DNA of 17,546 nucleotides. It comes from an uncultured Flavihumibacter sp. (lineage in GTDB: Bacteria > Bacteroidota > Bacteroidia > Chitinophagales > Chitinophagaceae). Every line of letters begins with the position of its first letter. The stretch's first letter is position 1. The DNA lies in NCBI GenBank assembly GCA_946482545.1, contig CAMLRX010000113.1, forward strand, positions 1 through 17,546. The letters run 5' to 3'. Shown here one piece after another: positions 1 through 7,532 of the stretch. Made by a program: the position numbers and the translations under genes. The notes beneath the pieces were generated by a model. It searched no databases, was not told where the DNA came from, and saw nothing but the letters and a program-made list of their open reading frames with translations.

Positions 1-998
1 GCATCAAGGAATACATCTTTTATAAGCTGTTCGGCACTTTTGAGGTGGATACCTCAGTGGCCTCCGCAACGGGTTTGCTGGAAACTGCCACGTTACAATG
101 GAACGAAACGCTGTTACGGCATGCCGGAATAAATGAAACCAAATTATCGGCCGTAGTGCCGGTTACAAAGTGCTTCTTCTACAAGAACATGCTTCCTGGA
201 TTTTCGTTTCCCGAGACCGTTCCTTTTATTATTGGTGGAAGCGATGGCGCCTTGTCCAACCTGGGTTCCGGGGCCACTGGGCCGAATGAAATGGCGGTTA
301 CCATCGGTACGAGTGGCGCGGTGAGAATGGTGACCCATGAACCCTGGGTTGATCCGTTGATGCGTACATTCTGTTACCACCTGGAAGGCGAACGTTATAT
401 TGTAGGTGGCGCGAACAACAATGGCGCCGTGGTATTGCAATGGCTGAAAGAAGATATACTCAGAACTGAAACCCCGATGGCTGTTTTGCTGGCTGAAGCA
501 GCGCTGGTACCACCGGGAAGCGATGGGTTGCTGCTGCTGCCCTACCTTATGGGGGAACGGGCGCCCCATTGGAATGCTCGGGCACAAGGCGTTTTCTTTG
601 GACTACGCATCACGCATACGCAGGCGCATCTTGTAAGGGCTGCCATGGAAGGTGTGGTGTTCGCGATGTACAGTATTGGAAAGGTGCTAAGGGAGCAACG
701 GAACATAAAACACATACTCGCCTCCGGCGGATTTACACAATCCAAAGCATGGGTGCAGTTGCTGGCTGATGTATTCGGTATTCCTGTAATTGCTGCCGAT
801 GGCCCTGAAGCTTCCGCCAAAGGTGCTGTTATACTTGGCGCAATAGCGCTGGAACTTACATGGGAAAACAAAGAAGCATCAGGCGAAAAATATATGCCCG
901 ATGCTTCCCGATTTGAAAATTACCAGCAAATGTTCGCCCGGTTTGAACGACTATACCATTTGTTACGTCCTGAAATGGAAGATGCCTTAATTCCATAG
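1..998 (+). CDS. gntK: Gluconokinase (FGGY family), C-terminal part
   Basis: This is the 3' part of an FGGY-family sugar kinase. The reading frame is open from position 3, so the start lies outside the window. The closest family I recognise is gluconokinase, which phosphorylates D-gluconate to 6-phosphogluconate with ATP in the cytosol. Visible signs are the GGSDGALSNLG stretch carrying the catalytic Asp, the phosphate-binding TIGTSGAVR, the PYLMGERAPHWN stretch in the C-terminal lobe, and the ASGGFTQS and KGAVILGA blocks that close the ATP site. The order and spacing resemble Bacillus GntK as I remember it. Xylulokinase or another FGGY kinase is less likely but cannot be excluded without the N-terminal lobe. 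The stop codon TAG overlaps a candidate -7 box for the next gene, and no terminator is visible, so some read-through into it is possible. Confidence 0.85.
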   Translation, partial: IKEYIFYKLFGTFEVDTSVASATGLLETATLQWNETLLRHAGINETKLSAVVPVTKCFFYKNMLPGFSFPETVPFIIGGSDGALSNLGSGATGPNEMAVTIGTSGAVRMVTHEPWVDPLMRTFCYHLEGERYIVGGANNNGAVVLQWLKEDILRTETPMAVLLAEAALVPPGSDGLLLLPYLMGERAPHWNARAQGVFFGLRITHTQAHLVRAAMEGVVFAMYSIGKVLREQRNIKHILASGGFTQSKAWVQLLADVFGIPVIAADGPEASAKGAVILGAIALELTWENKEASGEKYMPDASRFENYQQMFARFERLYHLLRPEMEDALIP

Positions 999-1002
999 CT
1001 TT
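987..1002. repeat. 16-bp direct repeat, copy 1
   Basis: TTAATTCCATAGCTTT occurs here and again, identically, at 1561-1576. This copy covers the last codons and stop of the gluconokinase gene. The two copies bracket the DUF486 gene and the 68-residue minus-strand gene. Confidence 0.75.
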
Positions 1003-1003
1003 G
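996..1003 (+). promoter_or_regulatory. Candidate -7 box for the DUF486 gene
   Basis: TAGCTTTG fits the Bacteroidota -7 consensus TAnnTTTG exactly and ends 26 nt before the ATG at 1030. It overlaps the stop codon of the kinase gene. No convincing -33 TTTG is present about 19-20 nt upstream, so this is only a candidate. Confidence 0.4.
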
Positions 1004-1029
1004 CCCTGCATTCAAACGCATTACACACT

Positions 1030-1362
1030 ATGTTAAGGACCATTCTTTTACTCACCGCTTCTAATGTGTTCATGACCTTCGCCTGGTATGGCCACCTCAA
1101 ATTCAAGGAACTTTCGTTGTGGAAAGTTATCCTCATCAGTTGGGGCATCGCCTTTTTTGAATATTGTCTGATGGTGCCTGCCAACAGAATCGGTGCCGAA
1201 AACGGCATGAATGGTTTTCAACTCAAAATGACCCAGGAAGTGATTACGCTGGTGGTATTCACCGTATTTGCCATTGGCTATCTGAAGGAGCCGTTCCATT
1301 GGCGTTACCTCGTCAGTTTCCTGTTGTTACTGGGCGCGGTGTATTTCATGTTCAAAAAATAA
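1030..1362 (+). CDS. DUF486 / DMT-like small membrane protein
   Basis: A 110-residue, very hydrophobic protein with about four membrane helices (roughly residues 2-20, 32-50, 68-86 and 90-107). The sequence pattern (early WYGHLKF, central PANRIG, and YLKEPFHWRY before the last helix) matches the DUF486 family (PF04342). That family resembles a half-size drug/metabolite transporter; its substrate is not known to me. The length is normal for the family. The ATG at 1030 is the first in frame and begins the first helix. The gene sits 31 nt after the kinase and converges on the minus-strand small gene, with one base between the two stop codons. It could share transcription with the kinase or use the box at 996-1003. 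Confidence 0.8.
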   Translation: MLRTILLLTASNVFMTFAWYGHLKFKELSLWKVILISWGIAFFEYCLMVPANRIGAENGMNGFQLKMTQEVITLVVFTVFAIGYLKEPFHWRYLVSFLLLLGAVYFMFKK

Positions 1363-1363
1363 A

Positions 1364-1570
1364 TCACAATACGCGGGCGGTATCTGCGATGGGCACGAAT
1401 ACGATCTGAATGGTGCCGGCATCACCTGATTTCATGTCCTTTAATACATCGTTCAGTTTCTCTCCGAGCGTAGACACTACGGCCACGGATGATTCTATAG
1501 CGGTTGATTCACCAAAGGCTTCCAGTACAAATCCGTTGTCCAGTTTTCTTACAGTGGCATTTAATTCCAT
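1364..1570 (-). CDS. Conserved-looking 68-residue protein, function unknown
   Basis: I do not recognise this protein. The preferred start is the ATG at 1570, which gives a 68-residue, probably soluble, mixed alpha/beta protein beginning MELNATVRKLDNGF. It contains a glycine/acidic turn (KSGDAG) before a short strand (TIQIVFVP). The upstream in-frame extension to 1636 is positively charged and low in protein-like character, so I leave it out. There are no Cys or His residues and no signal peptide, so a small cytosolic accessory or binding protein is more likely than a metal enzyme; this is inference. The start codon lies inside the second copy of a 16-bp direct repeat. The gene is divergent from the sensor kinase. 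Confidence 0.6.
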   Translation of the reverse strand: MELNATVRKLDNGFVLEAFGESTAIESSVAVVSTLGEKLNDVLKDMKSGDAGTIQIVFVPIADTARVL

Positions 1571-1576
1571 AGCTTT
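1561..1576. repeat. 16-bp direct repeat, copy 2
   Basis: Second exact copy of TTAATTCCATAGCTTT (first at 987-1002). It spans the start codon of the minus-strand 68-residue gene. Read on the plus strand it continues as TAGCTTTTG, a -7-like box with one extra base, about 70 nt before the sensor kinase start. Confidence 0.75.
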
Positions 1577-1647
1577 TGTTTTCTTTGGACGGTGCAAATA
1601 ACATTCCATCAGCAGGGGGATATTTTGTAATTTCACGCACCATATCT

Positions 1648-3237
1648 ATGCAGATTCTCGTCCATAAGAAATTTCAGCTTACCGGCGCTTACATTGTGCT
1701 GGGTTTAGGTATTGTTTTGCAGGCTATTTTCCCTCAGAAAGGCCTGCTGGCCATGGGGTCGATGATTGCCGTTTTGCTGTCGGCATTTCCATCGCGCATG
1801 AAGCACACCGTTGCCATCGGCAGCATCGCTATCGCGGCATTGTTTTTCTTCAACCTGAAGCAATACAGTTTTGAAAGACTGAACATCTCCGGCATGGAAC
1901 TTTTCCTGATCCTTGGCGTATTGCTCTCCATACTCATCGTGCTGGCCAATCAGAAAGAAAAGATCACCACCGAAAAAAGTTTAAGGGAACTGGAATCACT
2001 CTTCCAGTATTCCACCATCGGGATGGTGATCACCAACCAGAAAGGGCAGATACTTGATTTCAACCAGTGCGCTCAGGGGTACTTCGGGTACACGAAGGAG
2101 GAATTGAGGGGCAAGAACGTGGAACTCCTGTTGCCTGGAAGGTTTCGTGAAAAACATGTGGGCTACCGAGAAAAATTCCATGAACACCCGGCACCCCGAA
2201 CCATGGGCGCGGGACGCGACCTTCATGCACGGAAAAAGAATGGCGAGGAATTCCCTGTGGAAGTAAGTCTGAGCCATTATACCTCCGGAAAAGAAACTTA
2301 CGTGATCGCTTATGTAATCGATATTACTGTTCGGAAGAAGAACGAAGCCATTGTGCTGGCGCAGAAACAGGCATTGGAAGAAACCACCCGCCAGATTTCT
2401 GAAATGAACCACGCCCTGGAAAGCAGGGTGGAAGGGCGCACCAGAATGTTGCAGGAAACACTGGCCGCGCTGGAAGAATCGAAAATGGAACTGAGCGAGG
2501 CGCTGGAAAAAGAAAAAGAACTGAGCGACCTGAAATCGCGGTTCGTGACCATGGCTTCCCATGAGTTCCGTACACCACTCAGCGCCATCCTGTCTTCCGC
2601 GTACCTGCTCGAACAATACAACCTGCAGCCGGAACAGGAAGAGAAAAGGTGGAAACATATTCAACGCATACGCGAATCCGTTAGTGGTATGAAAGGAATT
2701 CTGGAAGATTTCCTTTCATTGGGAAAGTTGGAAGAAGGTGTAGTGAAGCCCAATCCTGAATTGAAGTCCTTAGCTGACCTGGTCGCTGAAACCATGCACT
2801 GGATAGAAGATATGCAGCCGCTCACCAAAAAGGGGCAGACCATGCAGGTGGAAACGCTTGGCGCGGGAGATGTTTGGGTGGACACAGCGCTTTTAAAAAA
2901 TATCTTTATCAACCTGGTGTCAAACGCCATCAAATTTTCCGGCGAAAACCAGGAGATCACGATCCGTTTGAACAATGATGCTGAACATTTCAGTTTGAGC
3001 GTTGCCGATAAAGGGATGGGCATTTCGGAAGAAGACCAGGTGCATCTTTTTCAACGTTTCTTCCGCGCCAGAAACGCCGGCAATATCCAGGGCACCGGGC
3101 TCGGATTACATATTGTGCAACGCTATGCCGATTTACTGAACGGGAACATCGGATTCAAGAGTAAACTCGGGGAAGGAAGTGAATTCTGCTTCACCCTGCC
3201 ACATCCATCCCATGAACATTCAAACCTGAACGGATGA
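1648..3237 (+). CDS. Membrane PAS sensor histidine kinase
   Basis: A 529-residue sensor kinase. About four membrane helices fill residues 10-101. A PAS domain follows (about 112-230, with MVITNQKGQILDFNQ and the DITVRKKNE exit), then a long coiled coil (about 235-300), a HisKA dimerisation domain and an HATPase domain. The phospho-accepting His is H305 in SHEFRTP. The N box is NLVSNAIKF (422-430), the G1 box DKGMGIS (454-460) and the G2 box GTGLGLHIV (482-490), so the kinase looks fully active. The short membrane part has no large periplasmic loop, so the signal is probably sensed in the membrane or by the cytosolic PAS. I chose the ATG at 1648 because it directly precedes the first helix; the longer frame from 1576 adds non-typical sequence. 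Its stop overlaps the start of the response regulator by 4 nt, so the two are co-translated partners. Confidence 0.9.
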   Translation: MQILVHKKFQLTGAYIVLGLGIVLQAIFPQKGLLAMGSMIAVLLSAFPSRMKHTVAIGSIAIAALFFFNLKQYSFERLNISGMELFLILGVLLSILIVLANQKEKITTEKSLRELESLFQYSTIGMVITNQKGQILDFNQCAQGYFGYTKEELRGKNVELLLPGRFREKHVGYREKFHEHPAPRTMGAGRDLHARKKNGEEFPVEVSLSHYTSGKETYVIAYVIDITVRKKNEAIVLAQKQALEETTRQISEMNHALESRVEGRTRMLQETLAALEESKMELSEALEKEKELSDLKSRFVTMASHEFRTPLSAILSSAYLLEQYNLQPEQEEKRWKHIQRIRESVSGMKGILEDFLSLGKLEEGVVKPNPELKSLADLVAETMHWIEDMQPLTKKGQTMQVETLGAGDVWVDTALLKNIFINLVSNAIKFSGENQEITIRLNNDAEHFSLSVADKGMGISEEDQVHLFQRFFRARNAGNIQGTGLGLHIVQRYADLLNGNIGFKSKLGEGSEFCFTLPHPSHEHSNLNG

Positions 3238-4292
3238 AAAAAATTCTGATCATAGAAGATCATGATGATGTACGCGAGAACACCGCGGAGATACTTGAAC
3301 TCGCACGCTATGAAGTGTCCACTGCTGAAAATGGCAAGTTGGGCGTGGAAAAAGCGCTGCAGGATCCACCCGATCTTATTATCTGTGATATTATGATGCC
3401 GGTACTGGATGGGTATGGTGTACTGCACCTGCTCGCCAAACACGAGGCTACTGCCGGAATTCCGTTCATCTTTCTTAGTGCTAAATCAGAAAAAACTGAT
3501 GTTAGGAAAGGTATGGAATTAGGGGCCGACGATTACCTCACCAAACCTTTTGAAGGCAGCGAACTTCTTAAAGCTGTTGAAACAAGGCTCCGGAAAACAG
3601 ACGCTTTCAGAAAATCCTTTCCCAATAACCTCGAAGGGGTGAACAGTTTTATGGAAGAGGCGGGGAAATCTGGGAAAGTAGCGCTTACTTCTTCTGAAAG
3701 AGAGATCGTATCGCTGAAGAAGAAACACCTTGTTTTTTCGGAAGGCCGTCGGCCGGGGTTCCTGTACTTTGTGGTGTCCGGGAAAGTGAAGTTGTATAAA
3801 GTGCACGATGGCGGGAAAGAACTGATCACCGGTGTTTTTTCAGATGGTGAATTTTTTGGTTACCATGCTATACTCGAAGATGGGGTATATACCGAGAACG
3901 CGCAGGTGCTGGAGGATGCTGAACTGATGCTGATTCCGCGCACTGATTTTATCGCGCTCGTAGAAAACGACCGGGAGATTGCCAGACGCTTCATCCGCCT
4001 GCTCACCAGCCATATCCACGAGAACGAACGCAAACTACTCGATATGGCTTACAGTTCACTGCGCCGCAAAGTGGCCAGCGGGCTCCTTGATCTTGCCCAT
4101 AAGTTTTCTCCCGGTAATGAAGAAGCGGGGTTCCTGGATATTTCCAGGGAGAACCTGTCCCAATACATAGGCTCCGCCACGGAATCACTTGTGCGTACGC
4201 TAAGTGATTTCCGGGCGGAGAAATTAATTGATATAGCGGAGGGAAAAATAAAGTTGCTGAACGTTTCCAAACTCAGGTCGATGGCGAACTAG
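3234..4292 (+). CDS. Response regulator with Crp/Fnr output domain
   Basis: A 352-residue regulator that joins a receiver domain to a Crp/Fnr module. Receiver (1-120): acidic pocket near E8/D9, phospho-acceptor D52 in CDIMMP, S82 and K104 in YLTKPF. A cyclic-nucleotide-binding-like beta barrel follows (about 145-260; GFLYFVVSGKVKLYKV, GEFFGYHAIL). The last part is a Crp-type winged helix-turn-helix (about 275-345; ISRENLSQYIGSATESLVRTL). The barrel lacks the Cys cluster of oxygen-sensing Fnr and an obvious cAMP phosphate-binding Arg-Ser pair, so control is probably by phosphorylation of D52 (inference). In the recognition helix E317 and R321 align with the base-contacting Glu and Arg of Crp and Fnr, while T316 replaces the first Arg of Crp, making it closer to Fnr at that position. 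It is translationally coupled to the kinase just upstream. Confidence 0.9.
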   Translation: MKKILIIEDHDDVRENTAEILELARYEVSTAENGKLGVEKALQDPPDLIICDIMMPVLDGYGVLHLLAKHEATAGIPFIFLSAKSEKTDVRKGMELGADDYLTKPFEGSELLKAVETRLRKTDAFRKSFPNNLEGVNSFMEEAGKSGKVALTSSEREIVSLKKKHLVFSEGRRPGFLYFVVSGKVKLYKVHDGGKELITGVFSDGEFFGYHAILEDGVYTENAQVLEDAELMLIPRTDFIALVENDREIARRFIRLLTSHIHENERKLLDMAYSSLRRKVASGLLDLAHKFSPGNEEAGFLDISRENLSQYIGSATESLVRTLSDFRAEKLIDIAEGKIKLLNVSKLRSMAN

Positions 4293-4305
4293 TTTGAAGT
4301 TCGGT

Positions 4306-4737
4306 TTATTCGTTATCGAACCGGGCGTCTTCCACCCGTTCTTCTAGAGGTTTGGGTATACTGGGTTTACTGAACGATTCTCCTTCGTTGTTCTGTTTAC
4401 CAAGGCTCCAGTCGTCGGTGAGGGAGGTGATGATCCAAAGATTACCGCTTTTTCTGAAAACCTGCACCCGCAATCCCACCAGGTGCGCAAAGTCATCTTC
4501 CAGTTCGGCTACTGTGCGGTGGGCGCTTATATCGATCACGGCTGAAGTTCTGTAACGCATATAGCGCTCCAGTACTGTGTTTCCGCTTAATTGCTCTTCT
4601 TTTCTGTACGAGGTAGCTTTCGCCTGGAACGGGAAAAAGAACTCAATTTTCAGGTATGGATAAATACCCTGAAAACTTTGTTGTATTTCCTGAACGGTAT
4701 TGCTGCCCGAAATGGAAAGCTCCTGCATTTTCTTCAT
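4306..4737 (-). CDS. Unrecognised protein with an internal duplication, proBA-linked
   Basis: I cannot assign a family. The preferred start is the ATG at 4737 (143 residues). A GTG at 4809 would extend it to just past the proA stop, but the added residues look unlike a protein N-terminus. The protein is soluble, with no signal peptide or membrane segment. Residues 7-34 and 68-94 align with each other: ISxxxTVxE(I/L), then F, then L and a beta strand ending in Phe, with one residue of length difference. This suggests two copies of a small alpha/beta unit joined by a linker. The C-terminal 30 residues are acidic and Pro-rich and probably disordered. It lies 75 nt after proA on the same strand and is likely the last gene of that operon. 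It converges on the response regulator with 13 nt between stops. Confidence 0.65.
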   Translation of the reverse strand: MKKMQELSISGSNTVQEIQQSFQGIYPYLKIEFFFPFQAKATSYRKEEQLSGNTVLERYMRYRTSAVIDISAHRTVAELEDDFAHLVGLRVQVFRKSGNLWIITSLTDDWSLGKQNNEGESFSKPSIPKPLEERVEDARFDNE

Positions 4738-4812
4738 TTTAAACAAAGAAAACAAGAAATGGAGGGGGATGCAATGATGTTGGTCACGCCGGTTGATGAT
4801 CTCCATCACATA

Positions 4813-6066
4813 TCAGGGGCGCGTCTGACCATCTCCTGTAACCAGCCATTTGTAACTGGTGAGTTCTTCCAGGCCCATAGGGCCGCGGGCATGCAGTTTT
4901 TGAGTACTGATCCCGATTTCCGCGCCCAGACCGAATTGTGCGCCGTCGGTGAAAGCGGTGGATGCGTTCACATAAACTGCGGCGGCATCCACTTCCTGCA
5001 GGAACCTTTCCTGGTTCCCCCTGTCTTCTGAGATGATGGCTTCACTGTGTTTGGAACTGAAGGTTGCGATATGATCCAGCGCTTCGTCCAGGCCACCAAC
5101 GATTTTCACCGCCATCTGTAAAGAGAGAAATTCCGTTCCGAAATGAGTGTGCTCCGCAGGAGATAACAGTGTTGCGGGATAATGATCTTTCAATACTACA
5201 TAAGCCGCTTCATCCGCAAAAAGACGTACTTGCTTTTCAGCAAGCGGAGCCAGCAGGGAGGGAAGCGTTGAAAGCCTGTTTTCATGAACCAGCAGGCAGT
5301 CAAGTGCATTGCAAACACTTACCCTCCTGGTTTTCGCATTGACAATAATGGCTTTTCCTTTTTCGATATCACCTGTTGCATCGAAGTAGGTATGTACAAT
5401 ACCGGCGCCTGTTTCAATCACGGGCACCTTACTGTGTGTACGCACATGGTTGATAAGGCCCTGGCTGCCGCGTGGGATCAGTACATCGACATAACCGATG
5501 GCTTCCATCAAAGCGGTGGCCGCGCTGCGGTCGGGTGGAAGCAGCAATGCCGCTGAACGGTCGATGCCATGTTCGTCCAGTGTTTCATGGATCAACGATA
5601 CAAGCACTTCATTTGAAAACGAGGCATCGCTTCCGCCTTTCAGGATACAAACATTACCCGTTTTAAAACAGAGCGAGAAAACATCTATGGTGACATTGGG
5701 CCGGGCCTCATAAATAACGCCCACCACCCCGAGTGGAACGCGCAGTTTTTTCAGTTGCAAACCATTGGGCAGCGTTTTTTCATCCATCACTTTGTTGAGC
5801 GGGGAGGGGAGGGCGGCTACGTTCCGGAGATCGGCCGCTATAGCCTCAATACGGGCTTCATTCAACAAAAGGCGGTCATAATTCGGTGCTGCTTTGTCCA
5901 TCCTCGACAGGTCCTTTTCATTCGCACTTACGATCAGTTCAGTTTGCGCCACAAGCAGGTCGGCGAGGGTGCGCAATACAGTATTGATTTTTTCTTCCTT
6001 CAGCACCACCAGTTGCCTTGCGGCCTGGCGCGCTTTTATAAAAACGGAATGGTGGTCCATAGTCAT
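4813..6066 (-). CDS. proA: Glutamate-5-semialdehyde dehydrogenase
   Basis: Gamma-glutamyl phosphate reductase, the second enzyme of proline synthesis. It uses NADPH to reduce gamma-glutamyl phosphate to glutamate semialdehyde, which cyclises to pyrroline-5-carboxylate. At 417 residues it has normal length. Visible marks are [16 protein letters not shown] (111-126) of the cofactor-binding half, ILKGGSDA (141-148), the catalytic Cys C252 in [10 protein letters not shown], and the C-terminal [17 protein letters not shown] signature (391-407). The region before the Cys reads [13 protein letters not shown] in place of the more usual GNCHVYVD-type sequence. The start is the ATG at 6066; a second ATG two codons later is also possible. 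Only 3 nt separate it from the proB stop, so the two are surely co-transcribed and probably translationally coupled. Confidence 0.95.
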   Translation of the reverse strand: MTMDHHSVFIKARQAARQLVVLKEEKINTVLRTLADLLVAQTELIVSANEKDLSRMDKAAPNYDRLLLNEARIEAIAADLRNVAALPSPLNKVMDEKTLPNGLQLKKLRVPLGVVGVIYEARPNVTIDVFSLCFKTGNVCILKGGSDASFSNEVLVSLIHETLDEHGIDRSAALLLPPDRSAATALMEAIGYVDVLIPRGSQGLINHVRTHSKVPVIETGAGIVHTYFDATGDIEKGKAIIVNAKTRRVSVCNALDCLLVHENRLSTLPSLLAPLAEKQVRLFADEAAYVVLKDHYPATLLSPAEHTHFGTEFLSLQMAVKIVGGLDEALDHIATFSSKHSEAIISEDRGNQERFLQEVDAAAVYVNASTAFTDGAQFGLGAEIGISTQKLHARGPMGLEELTSYKWLVTGDGQTRP

Positions 6067-6069
6067 TTG

Positions 6070-7155
6070 TTAAATGGCGGCGTAAAAATAATCGTAATGC
6101 ACGAGTGGCTTATGGTTGCGTTCACCCATGCGTTCCAGGGTTTTTTCCGCACCATACTGGGCAATACCCCAGCCGATCAGTTGACCGTGTTCATCAATCA
6201 GGCGGATGATATCTCCTTTCTGAAAGGTATCTTCTATGGCTATGATGCCCACGGGCAGCAAGCTGGCAGCTTGTGTGCCCGAAACCAGCGCCTTGCGTGC
6301 GCCTTCGTTTATACGTACCGTGCCTGTAGCCGCATTCCCGGTTGTAGCGATCCATTTTTTTGCGCCGGAAGCTGTTCTTGCGGGAATAAACTGCGTATGT
6401 ACGATATCGTTGTCCATAATCAGTTGAAGCACATTTTCAGTGGTGCCGTTCGCGATGTGTACCGGTATGCCGAGGCGCGCCACTTTTTGCGCCATGGCTG
6501 TTTTGGTGATCATACCGCCTCTGCCGAACTGAGATTTTCCAGGGGAAACGAAGCTCGCGAAATTGGTATCTGTTACTTTGATTTCCCGGATCACTTCGGT
6601 GCCCGGCATTTTTGGATCCCCGTTGTACACGCCATCCACATTGGAAAGAATGATCAATGCATCGGCGTTCAGCATGGTGGCCACCAGTCCGGCCAGTTCA
6701 TCGTTGTCGGTAAACATCAGTTCAGTAACGGACACCACATCGTTCTCGTTCACAATAGGAATCACCTTGTGCTGCAACAATACCTCGAAACAATTTTTCA
6801 TATTCAGGTAATGCTTCCGGTCACGGAAATCTTCCCTCGTAACCAGTACCTGCGCACATACGATACCATGTGTTTCGAAAAAGCGCGAATAAGTATTGAT
6901 GAGTTTTACCTGGCCAACAGAAGCCAGCAACTGACGTGCAGAAATGGCATCTTTTTTCTCCGGAACGGAAATCACACTTCTGCCGGAGGCCACGGCACCG
7001 GAGGAAACGAGGATCACTTCAAGCCCCTGAGCTTTGAGATGCGCAAGCTGGGCGCTAAGGTGCTCAATGCGCGGCAGGTCCATAAATCCATCCTTACCTG
7101 CAAGCACGTTAGAGCCTATTTTAACTACGATCTTCCTGTAACCGGGTCTCATCAT
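6070..7155 (-). CDS. proB: Glutamate 5-kinase with PUA domain
   Basis: First enzyme of proline synthesis: ATP-dependent phosphorylation of glutamate to gamma-glutamyl phosphate in the cytosol, normally the step inhibited by proline. The 361-residue chain has an amino-acid-kinase domain (about 6-245) with VVKIGSNVLAG, the SSGAVASG loop (51-58), IPIVNENDVV (132-141), SNVDGVYNGDP (171-181) and GRGGMITK (211-218). A C-terminal PUA domain follows (about 265-345; ATGTVRINEGA, FQKGDIIRLI). Both domains are complete. Two adjacent ATGs begin the gene; I use the first (7155). It is the first gene of the proB-proA-unknown operon. A -7-like box lies 28 nt upstream, and an FNR-like palindrome lies about 190 nt upstream. 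No leader peptide or riboswitch was recognised. Confidence 0.95.
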   Translation of the reverse strand: MMRPGYRKIVVKIGSNVLAGKDGFMDLPRIEHLSAQLAHLKAQGLEVILVSSGAVASGRSVISVPEKKDAISARQLLASVGQVKLINTYSRFFETHGIVCAQVLVTREDFRDRKHYLNMKNCFEVLLQHKVIPIVNENDVVSVTELMFTDNDELAGLVATMLNADALIILSNVDGVYNGDPKMPGTEVIREIKVTDTNFASFVSPGKSQFGRGGMITKTAMAQKVARLGIPVHIANGTTENVLQLIMDNDIVHTQFIPARTASGAKKWIATTGNAATGTVRINEGARKALVSGTQAASLLPVGIIAIEDTFQKGDIIRLIDEHGQLIGWGIAQYGAEKTLERMGERNHKPLVHYDYFYAAI

Positions 7156-7183
7156 GTTGGTTTCAAATTTCCTGGCGGGCGGC

Positions 7184-7191
7184 CAAAATTA
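7184..7191 (-). promoter_or_regulatory. Candidate -7 box for proB
   Basis: On the minus strand this reads TAATTTTG, an exact match to TAnnTTTG, 28 nt before the proB ATG at 7155. A -33 TTTG at the proper spacing is not evident. Confidence 0.4.
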
Positions 7192-7346
7192 GGATAAAAC
7201 CCTATAAAATGAATGGATTATTCAATGAAACGGTTCGTGCCGCCTCCCCATCCTTGCGCTCACCCTGTTTGATGGTTAAACGCCAATGGTTGAACTTTAA
7301 AACCGGCAGATAAATGCAATAAAATGTTAAATATTGCAAAAAAGCA

Positions 7347-7360
7347 TTGATATATATCAA
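7347..7360. promoter_or_regulatory. Perfect FNR/Crp-type operator palindrome
   Basis: TTGATATATATCAA is a perfect 14-bp palindrome. It matches the FNR consensus TTGATnnnnATCAA at all ten defined positions. A visual search found no other full match in the window. Its centre is about 198 nt upstream of the proB start, which is far for direct activation of the -7 candidate at 7184-7191. It may serve another promoter in the gap, on either strand. Crp/Fnr-family proteins bind such dyads as dimers. Occupancy by any particular protein is not shown by sequence. Confidence 0.45.
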
Positions 7361-7532
7361 ATAATTCCGTTCATGTAAAAAAATGTGGAGAAAAAACACC
7401 ACAATAAGAAGGCAATTTCTAAATTGGTTGTCTGAACGATAGGGTAGTTCCTTCGTTCTTCCCTGAACTTTAAACCGACTGTTAAGTGGACAAACCCTGA
7501 AAGTCCTGGCTACATGCCAGCACTGAACGCTA

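Noticed and set aside
1996..2664. A 222-residue minus-strand open frame
   Set aside because: It is antisense to the PAS and HisKA domains of the sensor kinase, and the Phe-rich translation is typical of a shadow frame.
4299..4321. Possible hairpin GTTCG/CGAAC between the response regulator and its convergent neighbour
   Set aside because: Only five base pairs with a loop of 13 and no T run on either strand, so I do not call it a terminator.
5755..7197. A 480-residue plus-strand open frame
   Set aside because: It lies antisense to proB and the start of proA, both with complete catalytic motifs. Its His/Phe/Gln-rich translation has no family pattern. It is a shadow frame.
7209..7313. A 34-codon plus-strand frame starting MNGLFNETV
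   Set aside because: It has no signal, membrane segment or family pattern, and I see no promoter well placed for it. It is too short to support without conservation data.
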